From: Phyllostachys edulis
Lineage: Eukaryota; Streptophyta; Magnoliopsida; Poales; Poaceae
Length of the DNA: 64,000 nucleotides
Assembly: GCA_036346405.1 (NCBI GenBank)
Contig: CM070563.1
Coordinates: 19,573,022-19,637,021 of the forward strand
Direction of reading: 5' to 3'
A program made the translations under genes and the position numbers. How positions within the stretch are numbered: position 1 is the stretch's first letter; each line of letters begins with the position of its first letter. Below the pieces are notes generated by a model that made no database searches, had not been told where the DNA came from, and saw only the letters and a list, made by a program, of their open reading frames with translations. This document shows, one piece after another, positions 20,015-30,187 of this stretch.

Positions 20015-20286
20015 GAGTATGTACAATGGACTTATGTCAGCTGTCTATAGTCGTTGCCACGTAGAATTTTTGCTGACGTGGATGAAAGAGAATGAAGAGA
20101 GAGAAAGATGTTGTCTACAGTCCTGTAGTCGACTGTATCACGAGAAACAAGAAAAGCATTAAAAGATTGTGTGTTCTATAAAGACAGCAGCTGTCTGCAC
20201 CATTGTATGAGTTATCTTTAGTGTTGTCTACAGGTGACATGGAGAGTTGATATAGATAGCAGCTGTCTGTATTATTGTACATACCC
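20015..20286. mobile_element. Tourist-like MITE, 272 bp
   Basis: The left end GAGTATGTACAATGG and the reversed right end GGGTATGTACAATAA are inverted repeats. Both are followed inward by CAGCTG-CTRTC words. An internal CCATTGTATGAGTTA (about 20202) looks like a further end, so the element may be composite. The expected 3-bp TTA duplication is clear only on the left (20012-20014). Confidence 0.6.
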
Positions 20287-20564
20287 TATGCTAAGTGTTA
20301 GCTATCTAATCAATATTACATGTACACAAAAGATCAACACACGCATCTTCCTATATTTCCACAAAACAGATAGTAGCAACATCTTTTTTGACTTTTGCTC
20401 ATCGCTCACAATCCCAAATACTTGGGCATGAGAAAAGGATCGCTAGGAGTCCATACAACACGTACGTACACAATTATAAATTTTAGAGTGGGTTGTGACA
20501 GATTTAATGCACATTACTACAAAACAAACTATAGAAGACGCCTCATCATAGACTGTGATGAAAT

Positions 20565-20945
20565 TATCACAGACGGTTCAAAAGGAACCGTCTGTATTGG
20601 GTCTGTCTGGGCCTGGTACCAGCCTATCACAGACGGTTCTTATTAATAACCGTCTGTGAAAGGCATCTATCACAGACGGTTGATTAATAGAACCATCTAG
20701 GAACTATCACAGACGGTTCTTTAAAATAATCGTCTGTGTTAATCTCCTGTACCACAGACGGTTGATTAATAGAACCGTCTGTGATCACAGACGGTTCTAT
20801 TAATCAACTGTCCGTGATAATCTCCAGTATCACAGACGGTTGTAAACACAGACCGTCTGTGAACTATCACCGACAGTTCTATTTAAAAACCGTCAGTGAT
20901 AGTTGTATATCACAAATGGTTCATAAGAAGAACCGTCTGTGATAT
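20565..20945. repeat. CACTA 1 left subterminal repeat array
   Basis: Around ten copies of TCACAGACGGTT in both orientations form short hairpins (for example GACGGTTGATTAATAGAACCGTC). Such arrays are the transposase-binding regions of CACTA elements. Copies differ by single substitutions, some at CpG (for example AACCATCT for AACCGTCT). Confidence 0.85.
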
Positions 20946-21010
20946 CCTCGCACTACAAATAGATGGACCAGACCCCTGCCCATTCCCATTTGAGCCGCCA
21001 CCAGGTAAAC

Positions 21011-21922
21011 GCCCACTACGTCACCGACAGAGAGGGAAGGGAGGAGGAGGAGAAAGGGAGGAGAATGAAAGGATTCTCGGCGATATTTCAGTATTTTAAA
21101 TCGTGAGCTCGAGGGGTAACAATCTACAACCCTTTAGAGCATCTGCAATGTACGTGCTTATAAGCGGTTCAAATGGCTAGATTTAATCTTTGAGAATCGA
21201 TTCCACACGTTGGAAGCTGCGATTCAAAGCAAAACTCTAGGAACCGATGCAAACTTTGCATCTGGATGCAAGTGAATAGAATAATATTTTTCCTTTGGGT
21301 GGTTAGCGTATGCGCGCATTAAGTTCTGTGAGGGAGAAGGAAATGAAGAGAGAGAGAGAGCAGTTGAGAGAGATTTTATTTCTTTTCTGATTTTCTTAAT
21401 AAGATGTCGGTCCCACTTAAGAGTAAGAATCGGATCAATACATTAGGGGAAAAATTACTAGTTCTTTGAATGATTACGTGGCATCTCTTTGAATCGGCAT
21501 CGGTTCAATACACTGGAGATGCTCTTATGTTGCTATAAATTAATTGCTAATCAATTTAAGTATGTTTGGTAAATAAGAAGCCCATTGCACCATCGACAGA
21601 GAGGGAAGGGAGGAGAAGGCGAGGATTCTCGAGAGATATTAGGTATTTTCATCGTGAGCTCCGAGGGTAACGATCTATAACCCTTTATGTTTGCTATAAA
21701 TTAATCGCTAATCAATTTAAGTATGTTTGGTAAATAGGAAGCCCATTCTTGCACCGACAAAGAGGAAGGGAGGAGAAGGAGAGGAGGAAGGGAGGAGAAG
21801 GAGAGGATTCTCGAGAGATATTTGGTATTTTCTTCGTGAGCTCCGAGGGTAACGATCTATAACCCTTTATGTTTGCTATAAATTAATCACTAATCAATTT
21901 AAGTATGTTTGGTAAATAGGAA
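21011..21922. repeat. Tandem triplication in the CACTA 1 leader
   Basis: A unit of about 165-180 bases running from GCCCAyT...CCGACAGAGAGG to TATGTTTGGTAAATARGAA is present three times: 21011-21579 (interrupted by a MITE), 21580-21740 and 21741-21922. The third copy carries an extra AGGAAGGGAGGAGAAGGAG repeat. The unit precedes the transposase ORF, so it probably lies in its leader or promoter. Confidence 0.85.
21137..21524. mobile_element. Tourist-like MITE in the first triplication copy, 388 bp
   Basis: Ends are GAGCATCTGCAATGTA and, reversed, GAGCATCTCCAGTGTA. The 3-bp duplication TTA is at 21134-21136 and 21525-21527. The interrupted sequence CCCTTTA/TGTTGCTATAAA is uninterrupted in the other two copies of the triplication, which confirms the insertion boundaries. 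Confidence 0.92.
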
Positions 21923-21983
21923 GAGTACGTACTTGCGGTTTATTAATCTAATTTGACACTAATTTGTTACATGCGTAGCATAG

Positions 21984-24900
21984 ATGGACCAAAATTGAAT
22001 GTATGGTGTGAACTGTGTGAGTCAAGAGTACATTAATGGCGTGGTTGCTTTTAAAAGAGCCGCCGAGCAAGATATATTGAAGAAGGGGATAAATTTTATG
22101 TACTGTCCATGCATTAATTGCGGTAATCTGAAGATGTTTAACAACTCAGCGTAGATCGAAGCGCACTTGATTCGAAGGGGTTTCAAAAAAGGGTATACAT
22201 GTTGGACTAGTCACGGTGAAGAGCAGATTATACCAGAAGTTAATAATGACGACATTGCCGAGGAAGTCAACGATGTGCCAGATCTGGACTGTGCTTTTGA
22301 TGAGGATAGGTCGCATGATGACAATCTGGATCAGATGCTACGCGATGCAGAAGAGAACTACAATGAGAGAGAGTTTTGTAAATTCGAAGGCTTAATAGAG
22401 GACTCAGTGAGACCTTTGTTCCCTAGCTGCAAGTCGGAATACACAAGGTTGTCAATCGTGATTGAACTGCTTAAATTGAAGGCAAGCAATGGTTGGTCCA
22501 ATAAGAGTTTCACGGCGTTGTTAGGTCTCATAGCGGACATCCTTCCGGAGGGAAACGTGTTGCCCAGCACCACCTACCAAGCAAAGAAGGTTCTTTGTCC
22601 ATTGGGAATTGAAGTAGAAAGAATACATGCATGCCCAAACGATTGTATCATCTACCGTAAAGAGTATGCAGACAAGCATGTATGTCCCGTGTGCAAAGCA
22701 TCCGATACAAGCGTCGAGAATCTTGCTAAGGTGAAGCAAGGATCTCTGCTAAGATGTTGTGGTATCTGCCAGTGATCCCACGTTTGAAGCGTTTATTTGC
22801 AAACCCAAAGGAGGCAAGATTGGTGCGTTGGCACTCGGAGGAGCGTAAGAAAGATGGAAAGCTAAGACACCTGCCGATTACGCGGTGGAGAAACTTCAAT
22901 CGACTTGAAGAGTTCGGTCTTGAGCAAGAACATAAGGTTAGGGTTGAGTACGGATGGAATGAATCCTTTCGGTAACATGAGCGTGAGCATAGCACCTAGC
23001 AGTGAATCTATGAATGTACAACCTTCCTCCTTGGTACGTGTATGAAGCGAAAGTACATTTTGATGTCACTACTTATCCAAGGGCGAAGCAACACAGGAAT
23101 GATATTGATGTGTACCTAGCACCATTCTTTGGAAGATCTTGTGACAACGTGGAGCGAAGGATGCAAGTATGGGATGCGTACAAGCGAGAGAACTTCACTT
23201 TACGCGCCATGTTGTTACGCACCATCAATGATTTTCCTGCTCTTGGTAACTGTCTTCAGACCCGATACAAAAGGAGCCAAAGCACATGCCTTTGCTTAGA
23301 TACTACAGAGAGTGTATGGTTTGAACAACTTGCAAAAGCGTGTATATCGTCACCGTAGGTTTCTTCGAGTCACCCATACCACAAGATGAAGAAACAATTC
23401 GACGAAAATAAGGAGGACGGTTCAGCTCCAAGGGCTTTTAGAGGAAAAGAGGTTTATGATATGGTTAAGGATATCGATGTTGTGCTTGGGAAGAGACGTA
23501 AATTAAGAACCCGTCAGAAGAACATCTGGAAGAAGTGGTCAATTTTTTGGGACTTGCCTTATTGGGAGCACTTAGAAGTTCGCCACCGCATCGACGTCAT
23601 GCACGTAGAGAAGAATGTATGTGATAGCTTGATTTGTCTCTTACTGAACATTAGTGGCAAAACAAAGGATGGTGTAAACGCACGGCGTGACTTAGTTGAT
23701 ATGAACATAAAGACCGAGTTAGCATCGAAAGAGACCAATACAGGACGAACGTACCTTCCCCCAGCTTGCTACACTCTGTCCAAGGCCGAGAGAAATGAAC
23801 TGTGCTAGACCTTACACGGTGTGAAAGTCCCGTCTGGTTACTCCGCTAACATTAAGAAACTTGTTTCTATGCAAGATTTAAAATTAATTGATATGAAGTC
23901 TCATGATTGTTATGTGCTGATGACACAAATGCTTCTTGTTGCAATTAGGAGTATCTTGCCGAACAAGGTCCGAGTGGCAATCTTAAGGCTGTGTTATTTC
24001 TTCAACTCAATTGCTCAGAAGGTTATCGATCCCCAAGGACTAGATGCTCTGTAGGCCGAGGTGGTGACGACTCTATGTCATCTTGAGATGTATTTCCCTC
24101 TGTCATTTTTCGATATCATGGTCCATCTTATTGTTCACCTTGTGAAAGAGATAAAGATATACGGCCCTATGTTCTTATGTCATATGTACTCGTTCAAGAG
24201 GTACATGGGAATTCTCAAGTCCTATGTACGGAATCGATCTCGACCAGAGGGGAGCATCATCGAAGGTTATGCAACCGAAGAGGTCATTGAGTTCTGCGTC
24301 GACTATATGGTTCAGGTGGAACCGATAAGTGTGCCTCTATCTCGCCATGAGGGGAGACTGGATGGTATCAGAACCATTAGAAGGAAATCAATCACTCTCG
24401 ATCTGGATACGTACGCTCAAGCCCATTTCACGGTCTTGCAACACATGATCCAAGTGTCCCCGTACATCGATGAGCACAAAGACATGGTGCATATGAAATC
24501 GAGACGGTCGGAGGTTTGGATCACGAGAAACACAATCGTCGGTTCAACGAGTGGTTAAAGGTGCGAATCACTAGGAGGTCATCAAGTGATGATACGCTGC
24601 TATGATTGGCACAAGGGCCACAATTTACAATTGTTACATGACAAGGAAACAACATAAATGGGTACACATTTTATCGATAGCTCGGGATAGGAAGAGCCTG
24701 ATCCGGAAACGGCGGTGTCGCATAGATGCATTCGATCTGGATGGGTGAGGAGCTCCTACTATGGGCAAATAGAGGAGATATGGGAGCTCGACTCGTGCTT
24801 TTCAAGATCCCCTATTTCGGTGTCGTTGGGTCCATCTCCCACAGGTGAAGGTCGACAAGTACTGCATCACTACCGTGGACCTCGAACGTGTTGGATACAA

Positions 24901-25154
24901 AGACGAACCATTCGTACTGGCTAACCAAGTTGTTCAAATATTATATGTAACCGACCTGACAAATAAGAAGCGCCACGTAGTTCTTCATGGAAAAAAGGAG
25001 GATTGTCGGAGTTGAGAATGTAGTGGACGATGAAGAATACAATCAATTTGACGAATTGCCTCCTTTTGGAAACGGCATCAGGCTGGAGGAAGAACCCAAT
25101 GAGGAAGCTAGCTATATGCGCATCGATCATCATGAAGGGCTATATTTTAATTAA
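21984..25154 (+). pseudogene. CACTA 1 TNP2-type transposase remnant
   Basis: The main CACTA transposase catalyses element excision and insertion. The start is taken at ATG 21984 (MDQN), opening a Transpos_assoc domain with the zinc-ligand motif CPCINCGN near 22105-22130. The TNP2 body follows at about 22740-23650 (WYLPVIPRLKRLF, DVYLAPFFG, NFTLRAMLL, then DLPYWEHLEVRHRIDVMH). The DUF4218-like part lies at 23700-24420 (ARRDLVDM, then RPEGSIIEGYATEEVIEF), and the DUF4216-like C-terminal part at 24730-25154 (YYGQIEEIWEL, ending HHEGLYFN). Stops or shifts occur near 22152, 22773, 22974, 23356, 23806, 24052 and 24556. Not functional. Confidence 0.9.
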
Positions 25155-26829
25155 GAATTTACTCCATTGTAATTAATTTATTCCATAACATCATGTGTTA
25201 TGGACTTGTAATCTCTCATATATTTTGATATCAACATGAAATTATCATGTGTTAATGTGTTATGGACTTTTCACCTTTGATATTGATGCCAATGTGGACG
25301 TTCATTGTAATGTGGAGTATCAAAATTGGTTTCACTTGACTTGGAGTTGAGTTGAATTAGATATGAATTTTTGAAGTCAAATGTGTTTTGAACTTGTCAT
25401 CATACTTGTCACCAGGTTCATATGGACTTGTCATGATTGTCATCATACTTGTCACCAGGTTCATATGGACTTGACAATCACTTGTCACCAGGTTTTGTTA
25501 GGATATCACAGATTGTCACTAGGTTTTTCATGCTATCACAGACGGTTCTATTATAGAACCGTCTGTGATAAGGAATCACAGATACGTCCCATATCACAGA
25601 CGGTTCTTATTAAGAACCGTCTGTAATTCCTTATCACAGACGGTTCTATAATAGAACCGTTTGTGATAGCCTTTTTATAAGGAGGGAACTGCTAGGGTTT
25701 TTGATCTTGCTCGTCACTTCCACTACTCCCGCGCCCCTTAAGCTCTCGCGTGCTCGTTCGCCTCCTCTAGGGCTCGCCGCCTCCCTGCTCTGACTCCAGC
25801 CTGACGACCGGCCGCCTTCCTGCTCCGACTCCAGCGCGACGACCGGCCGCCTCTCTCCTCCGACACACGGCCTCCTCCAACTCCAGCCTGACGACTGGCC
25901 GCCTCCCTGCACCGACTCCAGCCCGACGAGCATCGCCATCCTCCTCTCCGGCCTATCACCGGCTCCCTCCTCGCGCCGGCTCCAGCGCCTCCTCCGGTAC
26001 TCCCTCGCGCCTCCTCTGGTATACCACTCTACTCGCTCTATCCCGCTCCCTCCCTTGCTCTGTGATGGGTTACATTGATGCTCTGTGATGATAGTGAAAT
26101 CTAAAATCAAATAGATAATTAGAAAGCAGACTTGAGCTTAATCATATTGTCATATTGTTTTATATGGTCGGTTATAATTAGTAGCCTTTATACTTTCTAT
26201 TTTCGTTATAAATGAATTAAGATTACACTTGTATGTTACGTGATCGATCGATCTTACGTGAGATATTTGCATTTCTATTCTCAATCATCAATTAGGCTTC
26301 TTGTTGATATAATTTTGTGAATTATGTTAAAGGCATATGATCAGATGTTCTGTTTACAGAATGCTTTATGTGCTATTTTTGCGATTTGATTTCACTAAGA
26401 TAGTTAAATTGTAATCTGTTGGTGAAAGTTTAAGCGCTACTCGAGATAACTTGACAGATGAGAAAGTTGTAGTTTGAGCTCAAGATCTGTTTTGTAATTA
26501 TCAAAATTGATTGGTGAAGAGATTTTGACAGAGGACTGAGATTGCAAAGACTATGTCTTATGCAATTAGTCAACTGAGAGCAATTGAGCAATCTTATTTG
26601 CTTAGCTTCATGCTGTTTTTAGTTGTTCTTATAATAAATATGTTGAACATATTCTTCTTTTTAAATGGCATGGAGAAATTTCATATGTATATGATAATTT
26701 GGTCATTTAAATATGCTGGAATGTTAGGAGTGTTAGAATAGGAGCTAATTCGAGGCCTGAATTCAGCTAGCTAGCTCGCTCCTTGGGCGTTCAGCTAGCT
26801 AGCTCGTTCCTCTGAGTCCCAAGAGATCA
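25155..26829. other. Internal spacer and leader between the two CACTA 1 ORFs
   Basis: The spacer contains a local ACTTGTCAyCAGGTTCATATGG repeat (25395-25495), the internal subterminal-type palindromes (25534-25669), and a TATA-like TTTTATAAGG (25674). Next comes a C/T-rich tract with repeats CTCCGACTCCAGC-CGACGACCGGCCGCCTCC (25780-25940) resembling a 5' UTR, then AT-rich sequence that may be an intron. No separate gene is supported. Confidence 0.5.
25534..25669. repeat. Internal CACTA-type palindrome cluster
   Basis: Three hairpins of the CACAGACGGTTCT...AGAACCGTCTGTG type lie here, such as GACGGTTCTATTATAGAACCG at 25541-25561. The same words build the subterminal arrays at both ends of the element, but this cluster lies in the middle, just upstream of the second ORF region. 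Confidence 0.85.
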
Positions 26830-29720
26830 ATGGCGAGATTTCGGACCATCTGCGGGATACTTGCAAGGGAACGGGTCCCCATCACCACACCAAGGTGGAA
26901 GGATCTGACGAAAGAAGCGAGAGGCGCGCTGTGGACAAAACTTTCAAGCAAGTTCATTATCCCAGAAGCAGACATGTCACGCATGGAATGGACAACGATG
27001 CTCATGATGGATAAATCGTGGAGGACCTTCAAGAGCATTCTTGTCACGAAGTACGTGAACACGGGTCAGACGCCCTTCGCGAAGTATGGATTCTTGACAC
27101 GGGAAGCATGGGACGCCTTTGTGGCTATGAAGACGACGACCGAATTTAAGGAGCAATGTGCGGCGCACAAAGCTCTCCAGATACGAAACACTCACCCGCA
27201 CAAACTCGACACCACTGGGTACGCGGGTAAATACGAGGAATAGACGGCGGCAGAGGAGAACGCAACCGGGCCATTTGCTGACATCACAGACCCGTGTTCC
27301 CGAAGCTGGTTACAAGCGAGGGCAAAAGTCTCGTCTTCGGGTAGCATCTCTTTCACAAACCCGGCAAACCAGGAAGTGTCCCAACGTGTGGTAAATATGT
27401 CGAACTACCTAGTTGTTAATAAGTCCATAACTTCATAGTGTCTAGAATAACATGATGACCTCTTGCAGCGTGAATTGACTGCCCAAACTTTCCAAGACTC
27501 CTTCCAAGCAGATAGGGAGAAAAATATATTATCTACAGCCCTGGGAAACAAGGAGCACCCGGGTCGCACGCGAGGCCTTGGGGTTAACGTGCCTTGGAGT
27601 CATGGATTCGCAGACGACTACTGCACGTATAGGAGTAGGAAGAGATCTAAGGCCGAGCACGAGGACCGGTTGAGTGAGATGATTCTTGAAAAATTTGAAG
27701 GAAAGCTAGCGACATTACGAGGATCAAATGAATCAACTCATGAGCGATGCATAAACCACCTGTTAATTTAGGAGCCGATCCGCCGACATCGGAGTAGCAT
27801 CGTGTCCACGCATAATTACGAACATGACGACGTCCAATTACCGATAGAAGCGACATCAAGGTAATGTACATCTATGGAATGCACCAAAGATAGACCTATA
27901 GGGCGCCTTAGCTAATTGCGTGTCGTTTTGTAGGGCCGATACCGCAAGCTCAAGTGAGGATGGATGAGTCCCTTTCTATTGAGGTTGCTGCGAGGATGGT
28001 GTATCCATACCGAGAATGGGCGGTCTGACGGGTGCCAGTGGCGCGAGGTTACGTCAAGGTCGAGGTGGATATGGTACATGACAATTTTGTGGCTGTCCCA
28101 CTGAAGATTCGCCCGAACGAAGACATTAGAACACTAGGGGATGATGTGCACACTTTTATCCAATGGCCCAAGAAGGACATCGCCCTGGACCCAGCAGTGT
28201 CGCGATCTGGACACGACCATTCCTCTCCAACGGGACCCTCGATGACTCCACCTCATGTTTTGCCTCAGAAGGCCACCTCATCGGTTCCCGTGGAGAAGAC
28301 GTCGAAGGAACAACAAAAGCGTGCCGCCGTATCGGTTCCCGAGTCGTCTCATAGGAAGACGCTGCCAATCGTTAAGGTCAAATCGAAATCGATGAACGTT
28401 AAGACGCCTCCCAAGTCCAAGAAGTCTGGAATGTCCGGGAACTACATCATTGGAAAGCCGTTGTGCTCCCACACGGTATTAATACGCGCTGGATATGCTT
28501 GTCAGGCTTTGCATGCCTGGTACATGCAGAAGACTGCAAAGAAGTGGTGCGATACTGGAATCACCGTCAGATACAGCGATGAGCATTTCTTCAACGGGAC
28601 GAACCACTTTGTCATGGGCTTCAATGACTTATATGACCTATTCACCTCGTTTGCCTCGATGCTTCGCTTCTACGATGTTGGACACTGTAAGTGCGTACAA
28701 TCAAGTTCTACATTCACGTAATACCGGTAAATATCAGAACTCATTACTTGTGTATAGATACATGTGGAAAAAAGTTCGGGAATGGAAAGAACCGGTGGGT
28801 TTCCTCGACCCACACGTGGTATCTTTGTAAACCATCGAAATAGACCCGTCCTTCGTCGAGAAATACATAGCGGCGACATTGCTTTATCAGGTAGACAAGA
28901 AGTACATAGTGGTGCCCTACAATGAGGGGTAAGTGTCACTACTTACTATACAAATTTCATTTGTACTTTATACACAGCATGAACTTAGGTTTAATGATTA
29001 TAGCGACATACATGAGTAGGTACCACTGGATCCTTTTAGTCATTATACCAAGAGGAACCATGTGATATACCTTGATTCCCTAATCATAGCGACCACAAAT
29101 TCACGATGCAGAAAGGAATACTCGAGAGGTATACTCATTTCCTCCATACATAACTCTATTGTAGTCTTCATTCGTTTGAAATGGTGAGGATAACTTTTTG
29201 GAATCATGTAGGTCGTTCATCACGTATGTTGCCAATGAAGGAATATACAATGGAAACAAATAATAACTAACACACAGGATGGAATTTTCGATCTGGCGCT
29301 ACAACACGATAATCCTATATCATACTTCATAATAAGCGTCTCGGCCGACTATACCTATATATGTAATTCTATTTTTGCGGTCTTTGCCGCAAAAAAATGA
29401 TGAGTTATGTGCAATCTATGTTTGCTATTATATGCAGCAAATCATTAGAGCTAGGAAGAAGGATCCCGAGGTTTGTCAATCTCGAAATAATTATTTCCTA
29501 ATTATAAATTTAAATATATATATGCTTACCACTTTACTTTTGCTAGCGACAGGACTTGTTGATACATTTGGATGGACTCATTGCGGATGAGATCACGTAC
29601 ATTCGAGGGAAGCTCTGCGTCTTTATTATGTCAGATATCATTGAGGACAATGGAGATTTTCACTCCGTCGCCGACCCAAAGCATCACTCCGCCGAAACCT
29701 CTCAACCACCTACAAACAAT
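26830..29720 (+). pseudogene. CACTA 1 second ORF: Transposase_24-like with Ulp1/C48 protease remnant
   Basis: From ATG 26830 the frame reads MARFRTICGILARERVP and PRWKDLTKEARGALW. This is the plant En/Spm accessory ORF type (Transposase_24-like) to about 27390. An exon-like block at 27460-27769 (ALGNKEHPGRTRGLG, FADDYCTYRSRKRSK) and a DUF8039-like block at 28032-28190 (VARGYVKVE, RTLGDDVHTFIQWPK) follow. From 28740 the text resembles the Ulp1/C48 cysteine peptidase: HWILLVIIPRG at 29023, YLDSL near 29070, and LCAIYVCYY at 29398-29425. The last supplies the likely Cys of a His-Asp-Cys triad. Stops and shifts separate the blocks, some possibly introns. Ulp1 relatives are known cargo or domains of plant transposons; de-SUMOylating activity here is not supported. 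Confidence 0.75.
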
Positions 29721-29936
29721 TAACTCAATTGTAATCCAATTGTAACTATAGCGACAATACTTGAACAAATGCGATCTTTTGTAATTTATTTTGAGTAATG
29801 ATCATTTTGAGTTTGTCAACAATTGATTATCTGTGATGTATTTGTTTTTGTGCATGCTTGTTTTCAGAGGGCATGGCTGGCAATTCCTGAGGCTAGCCAA
29901 AAAAATAGCAAAAATATAGTTAGGATGATGAACTAT

Positions 29937-29983
29937 CACAGACGGCTATATTTAAAAACCGTCTGTGATACTTTCTAGTAGTA
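29937..29983. repeat. CACTA 1 right terminus
   Basis: Contains one full hairpin, TCACAGACGGCTATATTTAA followed by AAACCGTCTGTGA, and the terminal CTTTCTAGTAGTA. Much shorter than the left array. Confidence 0.8.
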
Positions 29984-30137
29984 TCACATATATAGCAAAA
30001 ATCATAATTTTTCGATTTGGTTTTATTCCATTCGAATTATTGGATAGCACCATGCACGGAGAGAACTTGTCTGATCAAAATTTGGGCGTTGTCTTGCCGT
30101 CACGTCGTCGGCGTCGTCTCGGTCGATCGATCCTTTG

Positions 30138-30187
30138 GATGGAGCAAGCGTTGGGGTTCTCGTCGCTAAAGGTGGCCGGCGCGTCGT
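30138..30187 (-). pseudogene. Frame-shifted CaaX tail relic of the HMA gene
   Basis: Minus-strand frame reads PATFSDENPNACSIQ, nearly identical to the IFSDENPNACSVM end of the HIPP at 13986. It is out of frame with exon 2 and the stop after the would-be CaaX (CSIQ) is gone, so the frame runs on (RIDRPRRRR). It shows that this gene once encoded a prenylated protein. Confidence 0.75.

Larger units (their letters stand above)
20515..29983 (+). mobile_element. CACTA (En/Spm) element 1, degenerate, about 9.5 kb
   Basis: Both ends read TACTAC inward (left TACTACAAAAC, right reversed TACTACTAGAAAG). They differ from canonical CACTAC only at the first base. Subterminal palindromic words TCACAGACGGTT / AACCGTCTGTGA are packed at 20565-20945 and occur again at 29937-29970, which ties the ends together. 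Inside, in + orientation, are a TNP2-type transposase remnant and a second ORF region with Transposase_24-like and Ulp1-like parts. The flanks CAT and TCA do not form a target duplication. It lies between the CxxC-less HMA gene and the HMA gene at 30188. Confidence 0.82.

Noticed and set aside
25534..25669. Strong GC hairpins that could be read as terminators
   Set aside because: They are CACTA family palindromes, and intrinsic terminators are not expected in a plant nuclear genome.
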